Part shown: positions 47,368 to 58,257 of the stretch, piece by piece
How positions within the stretch are numbered: position 1 is the stretch's first letter
How the letters are laid out: every line of letters begins with the position of its first letter
Assembly (NCBI GenBank): GCA_021773975.1
Contig: JAJFJN010000057.1
Span: 1-59,732, forward strand
DNA from: Gammaproteobacteria bacterium
Lineage (GTDB): Bacteria > Pseudomonadota > Gammaproteobacteria > Chromatiales > Chromatiaceae
Reading direction: 5' to 3'
Length of the DNA stretch: 59,732 nt
Program-made: the position numbers and the translations under genes
The notes under the pieces: generated by a model
The model's database searches: none
What the model was told of the DNA's origin: nothing
Seen by the model: only the letters and a program-made list of their open reading frames with translations

Positions 47368-48483
47368 TTACCGCTCTAGCAGAATGCGTAGCATACGCCG
47401 CAACGGTTCTGCGGCTCCCCACAACAACTGATCACCCACTGTAAAAGCAGACAGGTACTCAGGCCCCATATTCATTTTACGCAGGCGGCCAACAGGAACT
47501 TCAAGCGTGCCTGTCACCTTGGCTGGCGTTAGTTCCTGAATGGTGGCTTCACGCTCATTAGGAATAACTTTTGCCCACTCATTGGCCCCTCCCAACATAG
47601 ATTCAATCTCGTCCATAGGCACATCTTTACGCAACTTGATGGTCAATGCCTGACTATGAGAGCGCATCGCACCAATGCGAACACAAAGACCATCTACAAC
47701 TATTGGATTATCCTCGCGCCCCAGAATTTTGTTGCTCTCTACACCACCTTTCCACTCTTCACGACTCTGGCCATTCTCTAGCTGCGAGTCGATCCAGGGA
47801 ATCAGGCTTCCAGCCAACGGAACACCAAAATGGTCGGTAGGAAATGCATCACTGCGTAGCGTCTCTGCCACAATCCGATCAATTTCCAGAATAGCTGAAG
47901 CTGGATCTTCCAACTGCGGCTTAACGGCCGCTTCAACTGCTCCCATCTGAGCCAGCAATTCACGCATATTCTGTGCACCAGAACCTGATGCAGCCTGGTA
48001 GGTCATGGAGGTGACCCACTCCACCAAATCATGCTGAAACAGCCCGCCCAGCCCCATCAACATGAGACTGACAGTACAGTTGCCACCCACATAATTCTTA
48101 ACGCCCGCAGCCAATCCGTCTGTGATGATGTTCATGTTTACAGGATCAAGAATAAGGATGCTCTCTTTATCCATACGCAGAGTTGAAGCTGCATCAATCC
48201 AATAGCCATTCCACCCAGCTGCACGCAGCTTGGGGAAAACCTCACTGGTATAGCTACCACCCTGACAAGTGACAATGGCATCCAGACTCTTTAATGCATT
48301 AATGTCCATCGCATCTTTTAATGGTTGAGCGCCCTTACCCATATCCGGTCCATCCTGCCCTACCTGAGAGGTAGTAAAAAAGACGGCATCTTCAATCAGA
48401 TCAAAATCACTCTCGGTCTGCATGCGCTGCATTAAAACCGAACCAACCATGCCTCTCCAACCAACAAAACCTATACGCTTCAT
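47368..48483 (-). CDS. asd: Aspartate-semialdehyde dehydrogenase
   Basis: Reduces aspartyl phosphate to the semialdehyde, feeding lysine, DAP, threonine and methionine. 371 residues, of the E. coli-type gamma group: [15 protein letters not shown] at the NADP site and catalytic Cys in [15 protein letters not shown]. Located between leuB and the second asd, as in Pseudomonas. Supplies homoserine for metZ. Confidence 0.97.
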   Translation of the reverse strand: MKRIGFVGWRGMVGSVLMQRMQTESDFDLIEDAVFFTTSQVGQDGPDMGKGAQPLKDAMDINALKSLDAIVTCQGGSYTSEVFPKLRAAGWNGYWIDAASTLRMDKESILILDPVNMNIITDGLAAGVKNYVGGNCTVSLMLMGLGGLFQHDLVEWVTSMTYQAASGSGAQNMRELLAQMGAVEAAVKPQLEDPASAILEIDRIVAETLRSDAFPTDHFGVPLAGSLIPWIDSQLENGQSREEWKGGVESNKILGREDNPIVVDGLCVRIGAMRSHSQALTIKLRKDVPMDEIESMLGGANEWAKVIPNEREATIQELTPAKVTGTLEVPVGRLRKMNMGPEYLSAFTVGDQLLWGAAEPLRRMLRILLER

Positions 48484-48524
48484 GGTGTTTACCTATCTTT
48501 CCAACTATTTACTTTAACTATTAA

Positions 48525-49604
48525 TCAGCTTTTCATTGCAGCAATAACAGCACTACCCATCTCTTCAGTGCCAACCTGTTGCATGCCATCAGACATAATA
48601 TCTGAGGTGCGCAAACCTTGATCCAGCACTTGCTCAACAGCCTTTTCAATGCGATCAGCCATCGCAGACTCATCCAAGCTATAGCGCAACATCATGGCAA
48701 CAGAGAGAATAGTGGCCAGAGGGTTTGCTACACCCTGCCCAGCAATATCAGGAGCAGAGCCATGGATTGGCTCATACATACCTTTGCCATTTTCATCCAG
48801 TGATGCTGATGGCAGCATACCAATTGAACCGGTCAGCATGGCGGCACAATCTGAGAGGATGTCACCAAACATATTGGTGGTCACCATAACATCAAACTGC
48901 TTGGGCGCTTTCACCAATTGCATGGCTGCATTATCAACATACATGTGGCTCAGTTCGATACCTGGGTAATCCTTGCTGGCACGGATAGCCACCTCACGCC
49001 ACAACTCAGTGCACTCCAGCACATTGGCTTTATCTACAGAGCAGACCCGACTGTCTCGTTTTTGGGCAATATCGAAGGCAACCCGCACAATACGATCAAT
49101 CTCTGATTCTCTGTAGACCAGGGTGTTATAGCCCTCTTTCTCACCATTTTCCAACTCACGGACACCACGTGGCTGGCCAAAGTAGATCCCGCCTGTCAGT
49201 TCACGCACAATCATCAGGTTCAGGCCTGAAACCACTTCTGGCTTCAGGGTTGAAGCATCAGCTAACTGAGGATACAGAATAGCTGGGCGCAGATTAGCAA
49301 ACAGATTTAACCCTGAGCGCAACCCAAGTAACCCTTTCTCTGGGCGAACAGAGATATCCAATGACTCCCATTTGGTGCCACCCACGGCACCCAATAAAAT
49401 AGCATCAGCTTCTCTCGCCAATTCAAGTGTCGCCTCTGGTAGTGGATACCCTGCTGCATCATAGGCTGCACCACCCACCAAGGCTTCATCCAGCTCAACA
49501 TCCAGGCCATGCTCTTCACGCAGGCAGTTAATAACATTAACCGCTTCAGCCACAATCTCAGGGCCAATACCATCACCAGGAAGAATTAGAATTTTTTTGC
49601 TCAT
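48525..49604 (-). CDS. leuB: 3-isopropylmalate dehydrogenase
   Basis: NAD-dependent oxidative decarboxylation in leucine synthesis. About 359 residues from ATG at 49604 ([17 protein letters not shown]). The GTG six codons upstream is rejected because GGAGAGG, the ribosome binding site of the ATG, would be coding. [13 protein letters not shown] and [25 protein letters not shown] are signatures. Confidence 0.98.
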   Translation of the reverse strand: MSKKILILPGDGIGPEIVAEAVNVINCLREEHGLDVELDEALVGGAAYDAAGYPLPEATLELAREADAILLGAVGGTKWESLDISVRPEKGLLGLRSGLNLFANLRPAILYPQLADASTLKPEVVSGLNLMIVRELTGGIYFGQPRGVRELENGEKEGYNTLVYRESEIDRIVRVAFDIAQKRDSRVCSVDKANVLECTELWREVAIRASKDYPGIELSHMYVDNAAMQLVKAPKQFDVMVTTNMFGDILSDCAAMLTGSIGMLPSASLDENGKGMYEPIHGSAPDIAGQGVANPLATILSVAMMLRYSLDESAMADRIEKAVEQVLDQGLRTSDIMSDGMQQVGTEEMGSAVIAAMKS

Positions 49605-49653
49605 AATTTTTACCCTCTCCACTGTGGAGATTTCAATCGTTTAAATTTATCTG

Positions 49654-50295
49654 TTATTGGGTGAACAACCACGGTGCCACCTGTTGCTGCTTGGCCTCAT
49701 AGGATTTGATCGCATCAACATGCTGAAACGTTAATCCTATATCGTCTAACCCATTCAGCAGGCAGTGTTTGCGAAACTCACCTATGTCAAAACTAATGGT
49801 TTCGCCATTGGGCAGGCCGATTGCCTGAGCGTCAAGATCAACCGTTAACTCCAAAGCCTGGGGGGCTGCCACCATTTCAAATAGCCTATCAACTATTTCA
49901 CTTGATAAAACAATAGGTAACAAGCCATTCTTAAAGCAGTTATTAAAGAATATATCTGCAAAGCTTGGGGCAATAATTACGCGAAAACCATAGTCTTCTA
50001 GAGCCCACGGTGCATGCTCACGGGAGGAACCACAACCAAAATTATCGCGAGCCAACAGCACTTTTGCACCTTGGTAGCGTGCATCGTTTAGTACGAAATC
50101 ATTATTCAATGGACGGTTGGTGCAGTCCACACCTGGTTCACCCCGATCAAGGTAGCGCCACTCATCAAATAGATTTGGGCCAAAGCCCGTGCGTTTAATA
50201 GACTTCAGAAACTGCTTGGGGATGATGGCATCGGTATCTACATTTGAGCGATCCAATGGCGCCACAATACCAGTAAATGTTTTAAATGCATCCAT
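49654..50295 (-). CDS. leuD: 3-isopropylmalate dehydratase small subunit
   Basis: Swivelling domain of the isopropylmalate isomerase. 213 residues. [18 protein letters not shown] and [16 protein letters not shown] are diagnostic. Its start overlaps the leuC stop by one base. Works as a heterodimer with LeuC. Confidence 0.98.
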   Translation of the reverse strand: MDAFKTFTGIVAPLDRSNVDTDAIIPKQFLKSIKRTGFGPNLFDEWRYLDRGEPGVDCTNRPLNNDFVLNDARYQGAKVLLARDNFGCGSSREHAPWALEDYGFRVIIAPSFADIFFNNCFKNGLLPIVLSSEIVDRLFEMVAAPQALELTVDLDAQAIGLPNGETISFDIGEFRKHCLLNGLDDIGLTFQHVDAIKSYEAKQQQVAPWLFTQ

Positions 50296-51692
50296 TAGAG
50301 GCTCCTCACATCAACAAAGTGTCCAGTAACCGCCGCCGCCGCCGCCATCGCAGGCCCGACTAAATGGGTGCGACCCCCTGCCCCCTGTCGACCTTCAAAG
50401 TTACGGTTGGAGGTTGAAGCACAACGTTCACCTGGCTCCAAACGATCAGCATTCATCGCCAGGCACATAGAGCAGCCAGGATCACGCCACTCAAAACCAG
50501 CTTCGATGAAGATCTTATCCAGCCCCTCTTTCTCCGCCTGCTGTTTCACCAAACCAGAGCCTGGTACAACCAGTGCCTGTTTAATGCTATCAGCTACTTT
50601 ACGACCTTTGGCCACAGCCGCTGCAGCTCGTAAATCTTCAATGCGTGAATTAGTACAGGAGCCAATAAAAACCACATCTGGACGAATCTCGCAACAGGGT
50701 GTACCCGCCTTAAGTCCCATATATTCCAATGCTCGGCGCATACCATCAGCTTTCACTGGATCAGATTCTTCTGCTGGATCAGGTACTGCACCTGTCACAG
50801 GCACAACCATCTCAGGTGATGTACCCCAAGTCATCTGTGGCTGAATCTGAGTGGCATCGATAGTGACCACACGATCAAAATGAGCGCCCTCATCACTGTG
50901 CAGATCTTGCCAGGCTTCAACTGCCTGATCCCATGTGTCACTCTTTGGAGCATAGGGACGACCTTTTACATATTCAGCCGTGGTCTCATCTGCAGCAACC
51001 AGTCCCACGCGTGCACCCGCCTCGATAGTCATGTTACAGACCGTCATCCGCCCCTCAATGGAAAGATCACGAATCGCTTCGCCTGCAAACTCAATGGCGT
51101 ACCCTGTACCACCTGCAGTGCCGATCTCACCAATAATGGCCAACACCAGATCTTTAGCATCCACACCTTGACCCAGTTTGCCTTCCAACTGGATCAACAT
51201 GTTCTTGGATTTCTTTTGAATCAGGCACTGAGTAGCCAACACATGCTCAACCTCAGAGGTGCCGATACCAAAGGCCAAGGCACCCAAAGCTCCGTGAGTT
51301 GCAGTATGTGAATCACCACAAACCAGCGTCATGCCTGGCAGAGTTGCACCCTCTTCTGGGCTGACCACATGCACAATCCCCTGGCGGATGTCATCCATCT
51401 CAAACTCAGTAATACCAAACTCCTGGCAGTTCTTATCCAAGGTCTCCACCTGTAGGCGAGCAACTGGGTCAGTGATTCCCTCATGCCGATTTTGAGTCGG
51501 CACATTATGATCAGGGGTTGCCAGGTTAGCACCCACACGCCATGGCTTGCGGCCTGCCAACCGCAGCCCCTCAAAGGCCTGCGGTGAAGTCACTTCATGC
51601 ACCAAGTGGCGATCTATATATAAGAGTGAAGTGCCATCTGCTTCTGAGCGAACTACATGCGCTTCCCAGAGTTTGTCGTAAAGAGTTTTCAT
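50295..51692 (-). CDS. leuC: 3-isopropylmalate dehydratase large subunit
   Basis: 4Fe-4S aconitase-family subunit isomerising 2- to 3-isopropylmalate. 465 residues. Cluster cysteines appear in [13 protein letters not shown] and [11 protein letters not shown]. First gene of leuCDB; leuA is not in the window. Divergent from a LysR regulator 122 bp away, a likely regulatory partner. Confidence 0.98.
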   Translation of the reverse strand: MKTLYDKLWEAHVVRSEADGTSLLYIDRHLVHEVTSPQAFEGLRLAGRKPWRVGANLATPDHNVPTQNRHEGITDPVARLQVETLDKNCQEFGITEFEMDDIRQGIVHVVSPEEGATLPGMTLVCGDSHTATHGALGALAFGIGTSEVEHVLATQCLIQKKSKNMLIQLEGKLGQGVDAKDLVLAIIGEIGTAGGTGYAIEFAGEAIRDLSIEGRMTVCNMTIEAGARVGLVAADETTAEYVKGRPYAPKSDTWDQAVEAWQDLHSDEGAHFDRVVTIDATQIQPQMTWGTSPEMVVPVTGAVPDPAEESDPVKADGMRRALEYMGLKAGTPCCEIRPDVVFIGSCTNSRIEDLRAAAAVAKGRKVADSIKQALVVPGSGLVKQQAEKEGLDKIFIEAGFEWRDPGCSMCLAMNADRLEPGERCASTSNRNFEGRQGAGGRTHLVGPAMAAAAAVTGHFVDVRSL

Positions 51693-51814
51693 ATTAAATC
51701 CAGTCTTAGTCTATTCAAACTATCGCTAATTACAGGTGAAGCATAGCCCCATCAGAATATAAAATAAATTCATATTTTTCATCCATTCGATTCCTATGGG
51801 TTATACTGAAAAGG

Positions 51815-52684
51815 ATGGACATCAATAACCTTCGAGCCTTCACCAAAGTAGCAGAGCATGGTTCCTTCTCTCTGGCTGCCGAGAGCCTGCATCTAACTCA
51901 GCCCGCTATTAGCAAACGGGTAGCTGCACTGGAGTCATCACTCAGCATGCGGCTATTTGACCGCATTGGTCATCAAGTAACACTGACAGAAGGCGGGCGG
52001 CAACTACTGCCTCAAGCACAAGAGATACTGAATAAAGTAGTTGATATCCGTCGTAGCCTAGCCAACCTAACAGATCAAGTTACTGGCACGCTCAGTATGG
52101 GCACTAGCCATCACATTGGGCTACACCGCCTACCCCCTGTGCTGCGAAAATTCAGCCAGAATTACCCTGATGTACAGTTGGATCTTCAGTTCATGGGGTC
52201 AGAAAACGCCTGCAATGCAGTAGAACAGGGGCAGTTAGAGCTAGCCATCGCAACCCTACCCACCCACCCTTCGCCGAAGTTAGAATTGACACCTATCTGG
52301 GATGACCCTCTCTGCTTTGTAGTAGGCAAAGATCACCCGCTAGCTCACATCAACCAGCTGAATCTGAAAATACTATCTGAACACCAAGCTGTACTGCCAA
52401 GCATCGGCACCTACACCCGAGATATTCTTGAACAGGCCGTCACGCCTAAAGGAATCACCATTCAAACAGGTATCTCCACCAACTATTTAGAGACATTAAA
52501 GATGCTTGTCTCCATTGGGCTAGGTTGGAGTCTGCTACCTGGCACACTATTAAAAGAGAGTGAATTTAAAATATTACAAATCGAAGATCTACAACTCGCC
52601 CGAACACTCGGGGCCATACGCCATCACAAACGCACGCTCTCCAATGCTGCACGCGCTATGCTAGCGGCATGCCAGGCAAGATAA
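51815..52684 (+). CDS. LysR-family transcriptional regulator
   Basis: 289 residues. N-terminal winged HTH (MDINNLRAFTKVAEHGSFSLAAESLHLTQPAISKRVAALE), then a two-lobe effector domain. It is divergent from leuC, the same arrangement as in Pseudomonas, so control of leuCDB is a fair guess; the effector is unknown. TATACT at 51803-51808 is only 6 nt before the ATG, with no room for a ribosome binding site, so the message may be leaderless. Confidence 0.92.
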   Translation: MDINNLRAFTKVAEHGSFSLAAESLHLTQPAISKRVAALESSLSMRLFDRIGHQVTLTEGGRQLLPQAQEILNKVVDIRRSLANLTDQVTGTLSMGTSHHIGLHRLPPVLRKFSQNYPDVQLDLQFMGSENACNAVEQGQLELAIATLPTHPSPKLELTPIWDDPLCFVVGKDHPLAHINQLNLKILSEHQAVLPSIGTYTRDILEQAVTPKGITIQTGISTNYLETLKMLVSIGLGWSLLPGTLLKESEFKILQIEDLQLARTLGAIRHHKRTLSNAARAMLAACQAR

Positions 52685-52707
52685 AACAGACAGATCTACA
52701 CATTGAT

Positions 52708-53367
52708 ATGCCACAAAAAAGCCGCTATCTATTGATCTACTTCATTGCACTGATCTCAGCTCCCTCTCTTTCAACTGCGCAAGGAGAACGCATTGATATC
52801 GGCCGCTTTAGCCATAGTGACCTTAGTGGCTGGGAAGAGAAATCATTTCTAAATCATAGCCACTACAACCTCATTCAAGCTAACGGTGCAACGGTATTAA
52901 AAGCTCAAACCTCTGCGGCAGCCTCAGGTTTATATAGAAAGGTGGAGATTGATCTTAACAAAACCCCCTTCATTAACTGGTCTTGGAAAATCGACAACAT
53001 CTACCAAGGCAATAATGAGCGTAGTAAAGAGGGTGATGACTACCCTGCTCGCCTCTATGTGGTTATTTCCAGTGGGCTATTTTTCTGGCAGACCAAAAGC
53101 ATCAATTATGTCTGGTCAAATAATCAAGCAGTAGGCAGCTCATGGGACAACGCCTATACCAACCACGCAAAAATGGTCGCCATACACTCAGGCAGCAAGA
53201 AAACCGGTCTCTGGCTGACAGAAAAACGAAATGTTCATAAAGATTTTAAACAGCTGTTTGGTGAAGAGATCAGCAAGGTCCATATTATCGCTATAATGAG
53301 TGACAGCGACAACGCCAAGCAAAGTGCAACGGCCTACTATGGTGACATATATTTTTCCGCAGAATAA
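52708..53367 (+). CDS. DUF3047 family exported protein
   Basis: About 220 residues with an N-terminal signal peptide (MPQKSRYLLIYFIALISAPS, cleaved near STAQG). The rest matches the DUF3047 pattern: W-S-W-K-I-D (INWSWKIDNI), KEGDDYPARLYVV, and a C-terminal IAIMSDSDNAKQSATAYYGDI. Probably a periplasmic beta-sandwich; function unknown. ATG at 52669 would overlap lysR by 16 nt and bury the signal peptide, so 52708 is preferred. Likely co-transcribed with lysR. Confidence 0.8.
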   Translation: MPQKSRYLLIYFIALISAPSLSTAQGERIDIGRFSHSDLSGWEEKSFLNHSHYNLIQANGATVLKAQTSAAASGLYRKVEIDLNKTPFINWSWKIDNIYQGNNERSKEGDDYPARLYVVISSGLFFWQTKSINYVWSNNQAVGSSWDNAYTNHAKMVAIHSGSKKTGLWLTEKRNVHKDFKQLFGEEISKVHIIAIMSDSDNAKQSATAYYGDIYFSAE

Positions 53368-53465
53368 CCGGATAATTGTGACCATCACGCAAGCCTGATA
53401 CGCTGATAGAGCAACACCAAAAATCATCCATATAAAATATTTTCAACCATGAGCAACAGTAAATA

Positions 53466-54047
53466 ATGAGTACGGAAAAAGCATTGCAAGCACGTAGCGA
53501 ATCAAAATGTGAATTATGTAGCGCAACAGAAAATCTAAGCGTGTATGAAGTACCACCCACTTCAAATGGCGCTGTAGATGAGTGCATACTTGTTTGCAAA
53601 ATATGCAAACAACAGATAGAAAATCCCGAAAAAGTTGATACCAACCATTGGCGCTGCCTCAATGACAGCATGTGGAGCCAGGTACCTGCTGTGCAAGTTA
53701 TGGCATGGCGCATGCTTAATCGGCTCAGCGCTGAAGGCTGGCCACAAGATCTACTTGATATGCTTTATTTGGATGATGAAACCTTAACCTGGGCACGAGC
53801 AACAGTCGAAAGAGAAAGCGATGAAACTAGAGCCAAGCATCTCGACAGTAACGGTGCACTGCTCGAAGCTGGCGATACTGTCACACTCACAAAAGATCTC
53901 ACTGTAAAAGGAGCCAACTTCACCGCCAAACGAGGGACTGCTGTACGTAGCATTTCACTGGTAGCCGATAACCCTGAGCATATTGAAGGCCGTGTAAGTG
54001 GCCAGCAGATTGTTATTCTTACGAAGTTTGTTAAGAAATCAAACTAA
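53466..54047 (+). CDS. PhnA/YjdM-domain protein with N-terminal zinc ribbon
   Basis: 193 residues. Two CxxC pairs (CELC, CKIC) suggest a zinc ribbon, followed by a helical segment and a C-terminal PhnA domain (DSNGALLEAGDTVTLTKDLTVKGANF... to IVILTKFVKK). Named after a phn locus but not a proven phosphonate hydrolase; its role is unknown. No phn genes nearby. Longer than E. coli YjdM (111 residues). Followed by a perfect 13-bp hairpin. Confidence 0.85.
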   Translation: MSTEKALQARSESKCELCSATENLSVYEVPPTSNGAVDECILVCKICKQQIENPEKVDTNHWRCLNDSMWSQVPAVQVMAWRMLNRLSAEGWPQDLLDMLYLDDETLTWARATVERESDETRAKHLDSNGALLEAGDTVTLTKDLTVKGANFTAKRGTAVRSISLVADNPEHIEGRVSGQQIVILTKFVKKSN

Positions 54048-54056
54048 TTAAATTCA

Positions 54057-54089
54057 AACGAATGCAACTATAACGCAGTTGCATTCGTT
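54057..54089 (+). terminator. Hairpin after phnA-like gene
   Basis: AACGAATGCAACT (54057-54069) and AGTTGCATTCGTT (54077-54089) form a perfect 13-bp stem with a 7-nt loop, 10 nt after the stop. The following bases (ATTTACC) give only a weak U-run. Confidence 0.7.
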
Positions 54090-54297
54090 ATTTACCCCGA
54101 CTAACTACCAAATAGAGCAAAACTAAAGAGCATTCATCCTCACATTAACAATGTCATCTGCATAAATTGCCATAAAACCTGCCTAATAAAGAACCATCAA
54201 AACCACCAAATGCAGGCAATCATTCCCTCTCAATAAATTACAGTTCATGGGTTATAATGCACGGCTTCACAATGTTTTCAGGATGCCTGCTCTCCCC

Positions 54298-57123
54298 ATG
54301 AATAAAACCTACGACCCTCATAATCTAGAACAAAAATGGTACGAAACCTGGGAACAGCAGGGTCATTTCGCCCCAAATAAACAGGCTAGTAGTGATAACC
54401 CCTACTGCATTATGATCCCTCCACCCAATGTAACGGGTAGTTTACATATGGGGCATGCTTTTCAGGATACGATCATGGATGCACTCATCCGTTATCACCG
54501 AATGAAGGGTGAAAAAACACTGTGGCAGGCGGGAACTGATCATGCTGGTATCGCCACTCAAATGGTGGTTGAGCGTTTAATCAACGCCGAAGGCAAAACC
54601 CGACATGATTATGGGCGTGAAAAATTTACCGAGAAGGTCTGGGAGTGGAAGGAGCAATCTGGCGGCACTATTACCCAACAGTTACGGCGCATGGGTTCAT
54701 CTCTCGACTGGGAGCGGGAACGCTTCACCATGGATGATGGGCTTTCAGATGCCGTAAAAGAGGTTTTTGTTCGCCTGTTTGAAGAGGGGCTAATCTACCG
54801 TGGTAAACGTCTGGTCAACTGGGATCCTGTACTGCACACCGCAGTCTCCGATTTAGAAGTATTATCTGAAGAGGAAAACGGACACCTCTGGCACATGCGT
54901 TACCCACTCACCAATGACCAGGGACATTTAGTGGTTGCTACCACCCGTCCCGAAACCATGCTAGGTGACTGTGCTGTAGCTATCCACCCTGATGATGAGC
55001 GTTACAAACATCTGTTGGGTGAATATGTAGAGCTGCCTCTGACGGGCCGCCGCATCCCCATTATTGCAGATGATTATGTCGACCCTGAATTTGGCACCGG
55101 CTGTGTCAAGATTACTCCAGCACATGATTTCAACGACTACACTGTCTGGCAAAATCACAAAGATCGCAGTGACATTCAAGCCCTACCCCATGGCGGCCTG
55201 ATCAATATCTTCACCATTGATGCCGCTATCCGTGAAAATGAAGATGAAGAAGTGGGGCTGATCCCAGCACAATATATCGGCATGGATCGCTATGCTGCTC
55301 GCAAACAGATACTCGCTGATTTGGAATCTCAAGGGCTATTGGAGAAGATTGAAGATCACAAATTGATGGTGCCTCGAGGTGACCGCTCCAATTCTGTGAT
55401 TGAACCTTTTCTTACGGATCAATGGTACGTCAAGGTAGGCCCGTTGGCTGAACCTGCCATCAAGGCAGTAGAAGATGGCGACATCCGATTTGTGCCAGAC
55501 AACTGGAAGAATACCTACTATGAGTGGATGCGCAATATTGATGATTGGTGCATCTCACGCCAAATTTGGTGGGGACATCGCATTCCGGCTTGGTATGACG
55601 AAGAGGGCAATATCTATGTCGCCCGATCAGAAGAGGATGTACGCAAAAAACATAAGCTACCCGATGACTTCAGGCTCAGCCAGGATGAAGATGTGCTCGA
55701 CACCTGGTTCAGTTCTGCACTCTGGCCATTTTCCACTTTGGGCTGGCCTGAGAAAACACAAGCACTGAAGACCTTCTACCCCACCAGCGTATTGGTCACG
55801 GGCTTTGACATCATCTTCTTCTGGGTTGCACGGATGATCATGATGGGACTTAAGTTCATGGGGGATGTGCCATTCAAAGAGATCTACATCCATGGTCTGG
55901 TGCGTGACTCTCATGGCGACAAGATGTCTAAATCCAAAGGCAATGTCTTAGACCCTATCGATCTGATTGATGGTATCGAGCTGGAACCTCTGGTAGCAAA
56001 ACGCGCCAGCGGCATGATGCAGCCCAAAATGGCCAAGAAGATTGAAAAACAGACACGGCAGGATTTTCCCGATGGTATTCCCGCCTTTGGTACCGATGCC
56101 CTGCGTTTCACCTTTGCTGCCATGGCCAGCACAGGGCGTGATATTAAATTCGACATGAACCGTATCGAGGGCTACCGCAACTTCTGTAACAAACTGTGGA
56201 ATGCCGCCCGATATGTACTAATGAATACCGAAGGTGAAGATTGTGGTGAGAGCGGTGGCGCACTGCAGCTTAGTGTCGCTGATCGCTGGATCATCTCTCG
56301 CCTGCAAATAACCGAACAAAGCGTCACCGATGCCATCAATAGCTATCGCTTTGATCATGCTGCTCAAACCATTTATGAGTTTACCTGGAATGAATACTGT
56401 GACTGGTATCTGGAGCTATCAAAACCTGTCCTTCAAAGTGAAGAAAGTTCTGCCGCAGCCAAACGTGGAGCACGTCATACGCTAGTGACCGTACTAGAGA
56501 CATTATTACGATTGGCGCATCCCATAATGCCTTTTATCACTGAAGAGATCTGGCAACAGATAGCACCATTGGCTGGTCGTTCCGGCGAAACCATCATGCT
56601 CCAACCCTACCCTGTCTGTCGCACCAGTGCTATAGACCAGCAGGCTATAACAGAGATGGAGTGGGTCATGCAGTTCATTATGGGTATTCGACGCATCCGT
56701 GGTGAAATGAATATCAAACCCAGTAAGCAGTTGCCTGTTCTTCTACAAAATGGCAGTGAACAGGATGCAACCAACCTTGAAAAAAATCGACACTATCTTG
56801 ATACGCTAGCACGACTTGAATCCATTACCTGGCTAACAGCAGAGCAGGATGCACCTGAATCCGCCACCGCACTGGTAGGTGAGATGAAGGTTCTCATCCC
56901 TATGGCAGGTATAATCGATAAAGAGGCAGAGCTAGCACGCCTAGATAAAGAGCTAACAAAACGACAAAACGATCTAAAACGAATCACAGGCAAACTATCC
57001 AATACTGGCTTTGTTGATAAAGCCCCTGCTGCTGTCGTTGAAAAAGAGCAAAAAAAGGCAGATGATCTGACGATTGCTATCACACAACTGCAATCTCAAC
57101 TTATGAAAATCAAATCCCTCTAA
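54298..57123 (+). CDS. valS: Valyl-tRNA synthetase
   Basis: Class Ia aminoacyl-tRNA synthetase charging tRNA-Val, with editing of threonine. 941 residues from [23 protein letters not shown] motif as [15 protein letters not shown], editing domain CP1 (about 190-350), KMSKS in [11 protein letters not shown], and a C-terminal coiled coil. TATAAT at 54253-54258 lies inside the longer reading frame from 54247, which supports the ATG at 54298. No T-box leader is seen. Confidence 0.98.
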   Translation: MNKTYDPHNLEQKWYETWEQQGHFAPNKQASSDNPYCIMIPPPNVTGSLHMGHAFQDTIMDALIRYHRMKGEKTLWQAGTDHAGIATQMVVERLINAEGKTRHDYGREKFTEKVWEWKEQSGGTITQQLRRMGSSLDWERERFTMDDGLSDAVKEVFVRLFEEGLIYRGKRLVNWDPVLHTAVSDLEVLSEEENGHLWHMRYPLTNDQGHLVVATTRPETMLGDCAVAIHPDDERYKHLLGEYVELPLTGRRIPIIADDYVDPEFGTGCVKITPAHDFNDYTVWQNHKDRSDIQALPHGGLINIFTIDAAIRENEDEEVGLIPAQYIGMDRYAARKQILADLESQGLLEKIEDHKLMVPRGDRSNSVIEPFLTDQWYVKVGPLAEPAIKAVEDGDIRFVPDNWKNTYYEWMRNIDDWCISRQIWWGHRIPAWYDEEGNIYVARSEEDVRKKHKLPDDFRLSQDEDVLDTWFSSALWPFSTLGWPEKTQALKTFYPTSVLVTGFDIIFFWVARMIMMGLKFMGDVPFKEIYIHGLVRDSHGDKMSKSKGNVLDPIDLIDGIELEPLVAKRASGMMQPKMAKKIEKQTRQDFPDGIPAFGTDALRFTFAAMASTGRDIKFDMNRIEGYRNFCNKLWNAARYVLMNTEGEDCGESGGALQLSVADRWIISRLQITEQSVTDAINSYRFDHAAQTIYEFTWNEYCDWYLELSKPVLQSEESSAAAKRGARHTLVTVLETLLRLAHPIMPFITEEIWQQIAPLAGRSGETIMLQPYPVCRTSAIDQQAITEMEWVMQFIMGIRRIRGEMNIKPSKQLPVLLQNGSEQDATNLEKNRHYLDTLARLESITWLTAEQDAPESATALVGEMKVLIPMAGIIDKEAELARLDKELTKRQNDLKRITGKLSNTGFVDKAPAAVVEKEQKKADDLTIAITQLQSQLMKIKSL

Positions 57124-57149
57124 CGCCACCCAACCACATTATTAAAACA

Positions 57150-57179
57150 CCTACTATCTGTATTGAAGCAGATAGTAGG
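57150..57179. terminator. Hairpin after valS
   Basis: CCTACTATCTG (57150-57160) and CAGATAGTAGG (57169-57179) form a perfect 11-bp stem with an 8-nt loop, 26 nt past the valS stop. No U-run on the plus strand; the minus-strand side ends in GTTTTA. Probably a weak or 3'-protective terminator. Confidence 0.5.
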
Positions 57180-57336
57180 CTCATGAATTCCCTTCCTTCA
57201 AACACACACTATTTATGTCAATAATAATTCCGGCAAATCAACAATACTTTCATATAATGTATGTGACGATTTAATTTGGCTTTTTGTCTTAAAAGGATTT
57301 ATACAGTTAAGAGTATACAAACTTAAGAGATGTTCA

Positions 57337-57417
57337 ATGGCAACCATTCTCATTGTAGATGACCAATCCATCAGCAGAATGATACTAGAAGAGCTGATGC
57401 ACTCGATTGAAAATTAA
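57337..57417 (+). pseudogene. Truncated response regulator receiver domain
   Basis: A 26-codon frame starting MATILIVDDQSISRMILEEL and ending at TAA 57415-57417. It is the first beta-strand and helix of a CheY-type receiver, with the acidic pair (DD) and the normal spacing. It then stops; the phosphoacceptor Asp and everything after are missing. The remainder was probably removed when the IS-like sequence that follows arrived. Confidence 0.75.
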
Positions 57418-57476
57418 TTCTTTATCGTCATAATCGTTCTCATCGGGTGATTATGAACAATTTGGGCGATTTGAGG

Positions 57477-57524
57477 CTCATTTCATATTAGAAATACGCC
57501 CCAGGTTCAGACTCATTTCATATT
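57477..57524. repeat. Direct repeat, possible IS-end remnant
   Basis: CTCATTTCATATT occurs at 57477-57489 and again at 57512-57524, 35 bp apart. Repeated subterminal motifs of this sort occur at the ends of some transposons (for example IS21-type), but no transposase is present. It directly follows the truncated response regulator, so it may mark the element that broke that gene. The rest of 57418-57559 shows no other feature. Confidence 0.4.
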
Positions 57525-57559
57525 GGACAAGGCTACTATTATGCTATTTGCCCGCCATG

Positions 57560-57596
57560 ATATATACTTGTTAATATATACCGTTACATTTGGAGG
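57560..57596 (+). promoter_or_regulatory. vapBC promoter/operator region and ribosome binding site
   Basis: ATATATAC is repeated at 57560-57567 and 57574-57581, 14 bp apart, in the place where a VapBC complex would bind to repress its own promoter. TGGAGG at 57591-57596 is a strong ribosome binding site 5 nt before the vapB ATG. Confidence 0.4.
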
Positions 57597-57601
57597 ATAT
57601 C

Positions 57602-57844
57602 ATGAGCACCCAAATTACCCAAATTGCCAAGATTTTCATGAATGGCCGAAGCCAAGCAGTGCGCTTACCTAAAGAATACCGTTTTGATACTGACGAGGTT
57701 TACATTACAAAGCAAGGCTCAAATATTGTTATTTCCGCAAAGAGGCCAACATGGGATGAGTTTTTTGATTCTGAACCAGTTTTTGATAATACATTTTTAG
57801 AAGATAGGTTTGATACTCAACCTCAAGAACGAGATTTCGATTAA
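57602..57844 (+). CDS. vapB: VapB-type antitoxin (AbrB/SpoVT fold)
   Basis: 80-residue antitoxin. N-terminal swapped-hairpin DNA-binding domain (IAKIFMNGRSQAVRLPKEYRFDTDEVYIT, about 8-36) and a C-terminal acidic, aromatic tail (WDEFFDSEPVFDNTF) that would block the VapC active site. GGAGG 5 nt upstream fixes the ATG at 57602 rather than the TTG at 57590. Its stop overlaps the vapC start by one base (TAATG). Confidence 0.93.
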   Translation: MSTQITQIAKIFMNGRSQAVRLPKEYRFDTDEVYITKQGSNIVISAKRPTWDEFFDSEPVFDNTFLEDRFDTQPQERDFD

Positions 57845-58245
57845 TGTACATGCTTGATACAAACATTTGCATCTATGTTTTAAAAAACCACTCTGATGAG
57901 CTACGCCACAAATTTAAAGCTATTAAGAATATTTGCATATCATCAGTAACATATGGCGAATTATGTTTTGGCATTGAAAATGGGGATAGTTCCATGATGC
58001 CAACTCGTAAGAAACAACTTGATCTGTTTACCCAAAGATTACTTATTGATCCTTGGGATGAAGATGCAGCGAGGCACTATGGTTTTATTCGAGCATTACT
58101 AAAAAAACAAGGCACCTTAATTGGCAATAATGATTTACTAATAGCATCACATGCTCGAAGCATAAATGCTGTTTTAGTTACCAACAACGTTCGGGAATTT
58201 AATAGGGTTCCAGATCTTTCAATTGAAAACTGGGTGTCAGACTAA
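57844..58245 (+). CDS. vapC: VapC-type PIN-domain RNase toxin
   Basis: 133-residue Mg-dependent RNase toxin. PIN acidic residues are visible: Asp5 (MLDTNICIY), Glu39 (YGELCFG), Asp97 (IGNNDLLIASHA) and the late VTNNVREF motif. Complete, so probably active. VapC toxins usually cut initiator tRNA or the sarcin-ricin loop; the target here is unknown. Translationally coupled to vapB. Ends 12 bp before the attC-like site. Confidence 0.94.
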   Translation: MYMLDTNICIYVLKNHSDELRHKFKAIKNICISSVTYGELCFGIENGDSSMMPTRKKQLDLFTQRLLIDPWDEDAARHYGFIRALLKKQGTLIGNNDLLIASHARSINAVLVTNNVREFNRVPDLSIENWVSD

Positions 58246-58257
58246 GCCACCGTAAAA

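Noticed and set aside
51693-51814. Leucine attenuator leader peptide before leuC
   Set aside because: No short Leu-rich frame or terminator hairpin was seen in the 122-bp gap.
57583-57589. GTTACAT as a third integron core site before vapB
   Set aside because: It breaks the GTTRRRY pattern (C at an R position) and has no L-box or palindrome partner.
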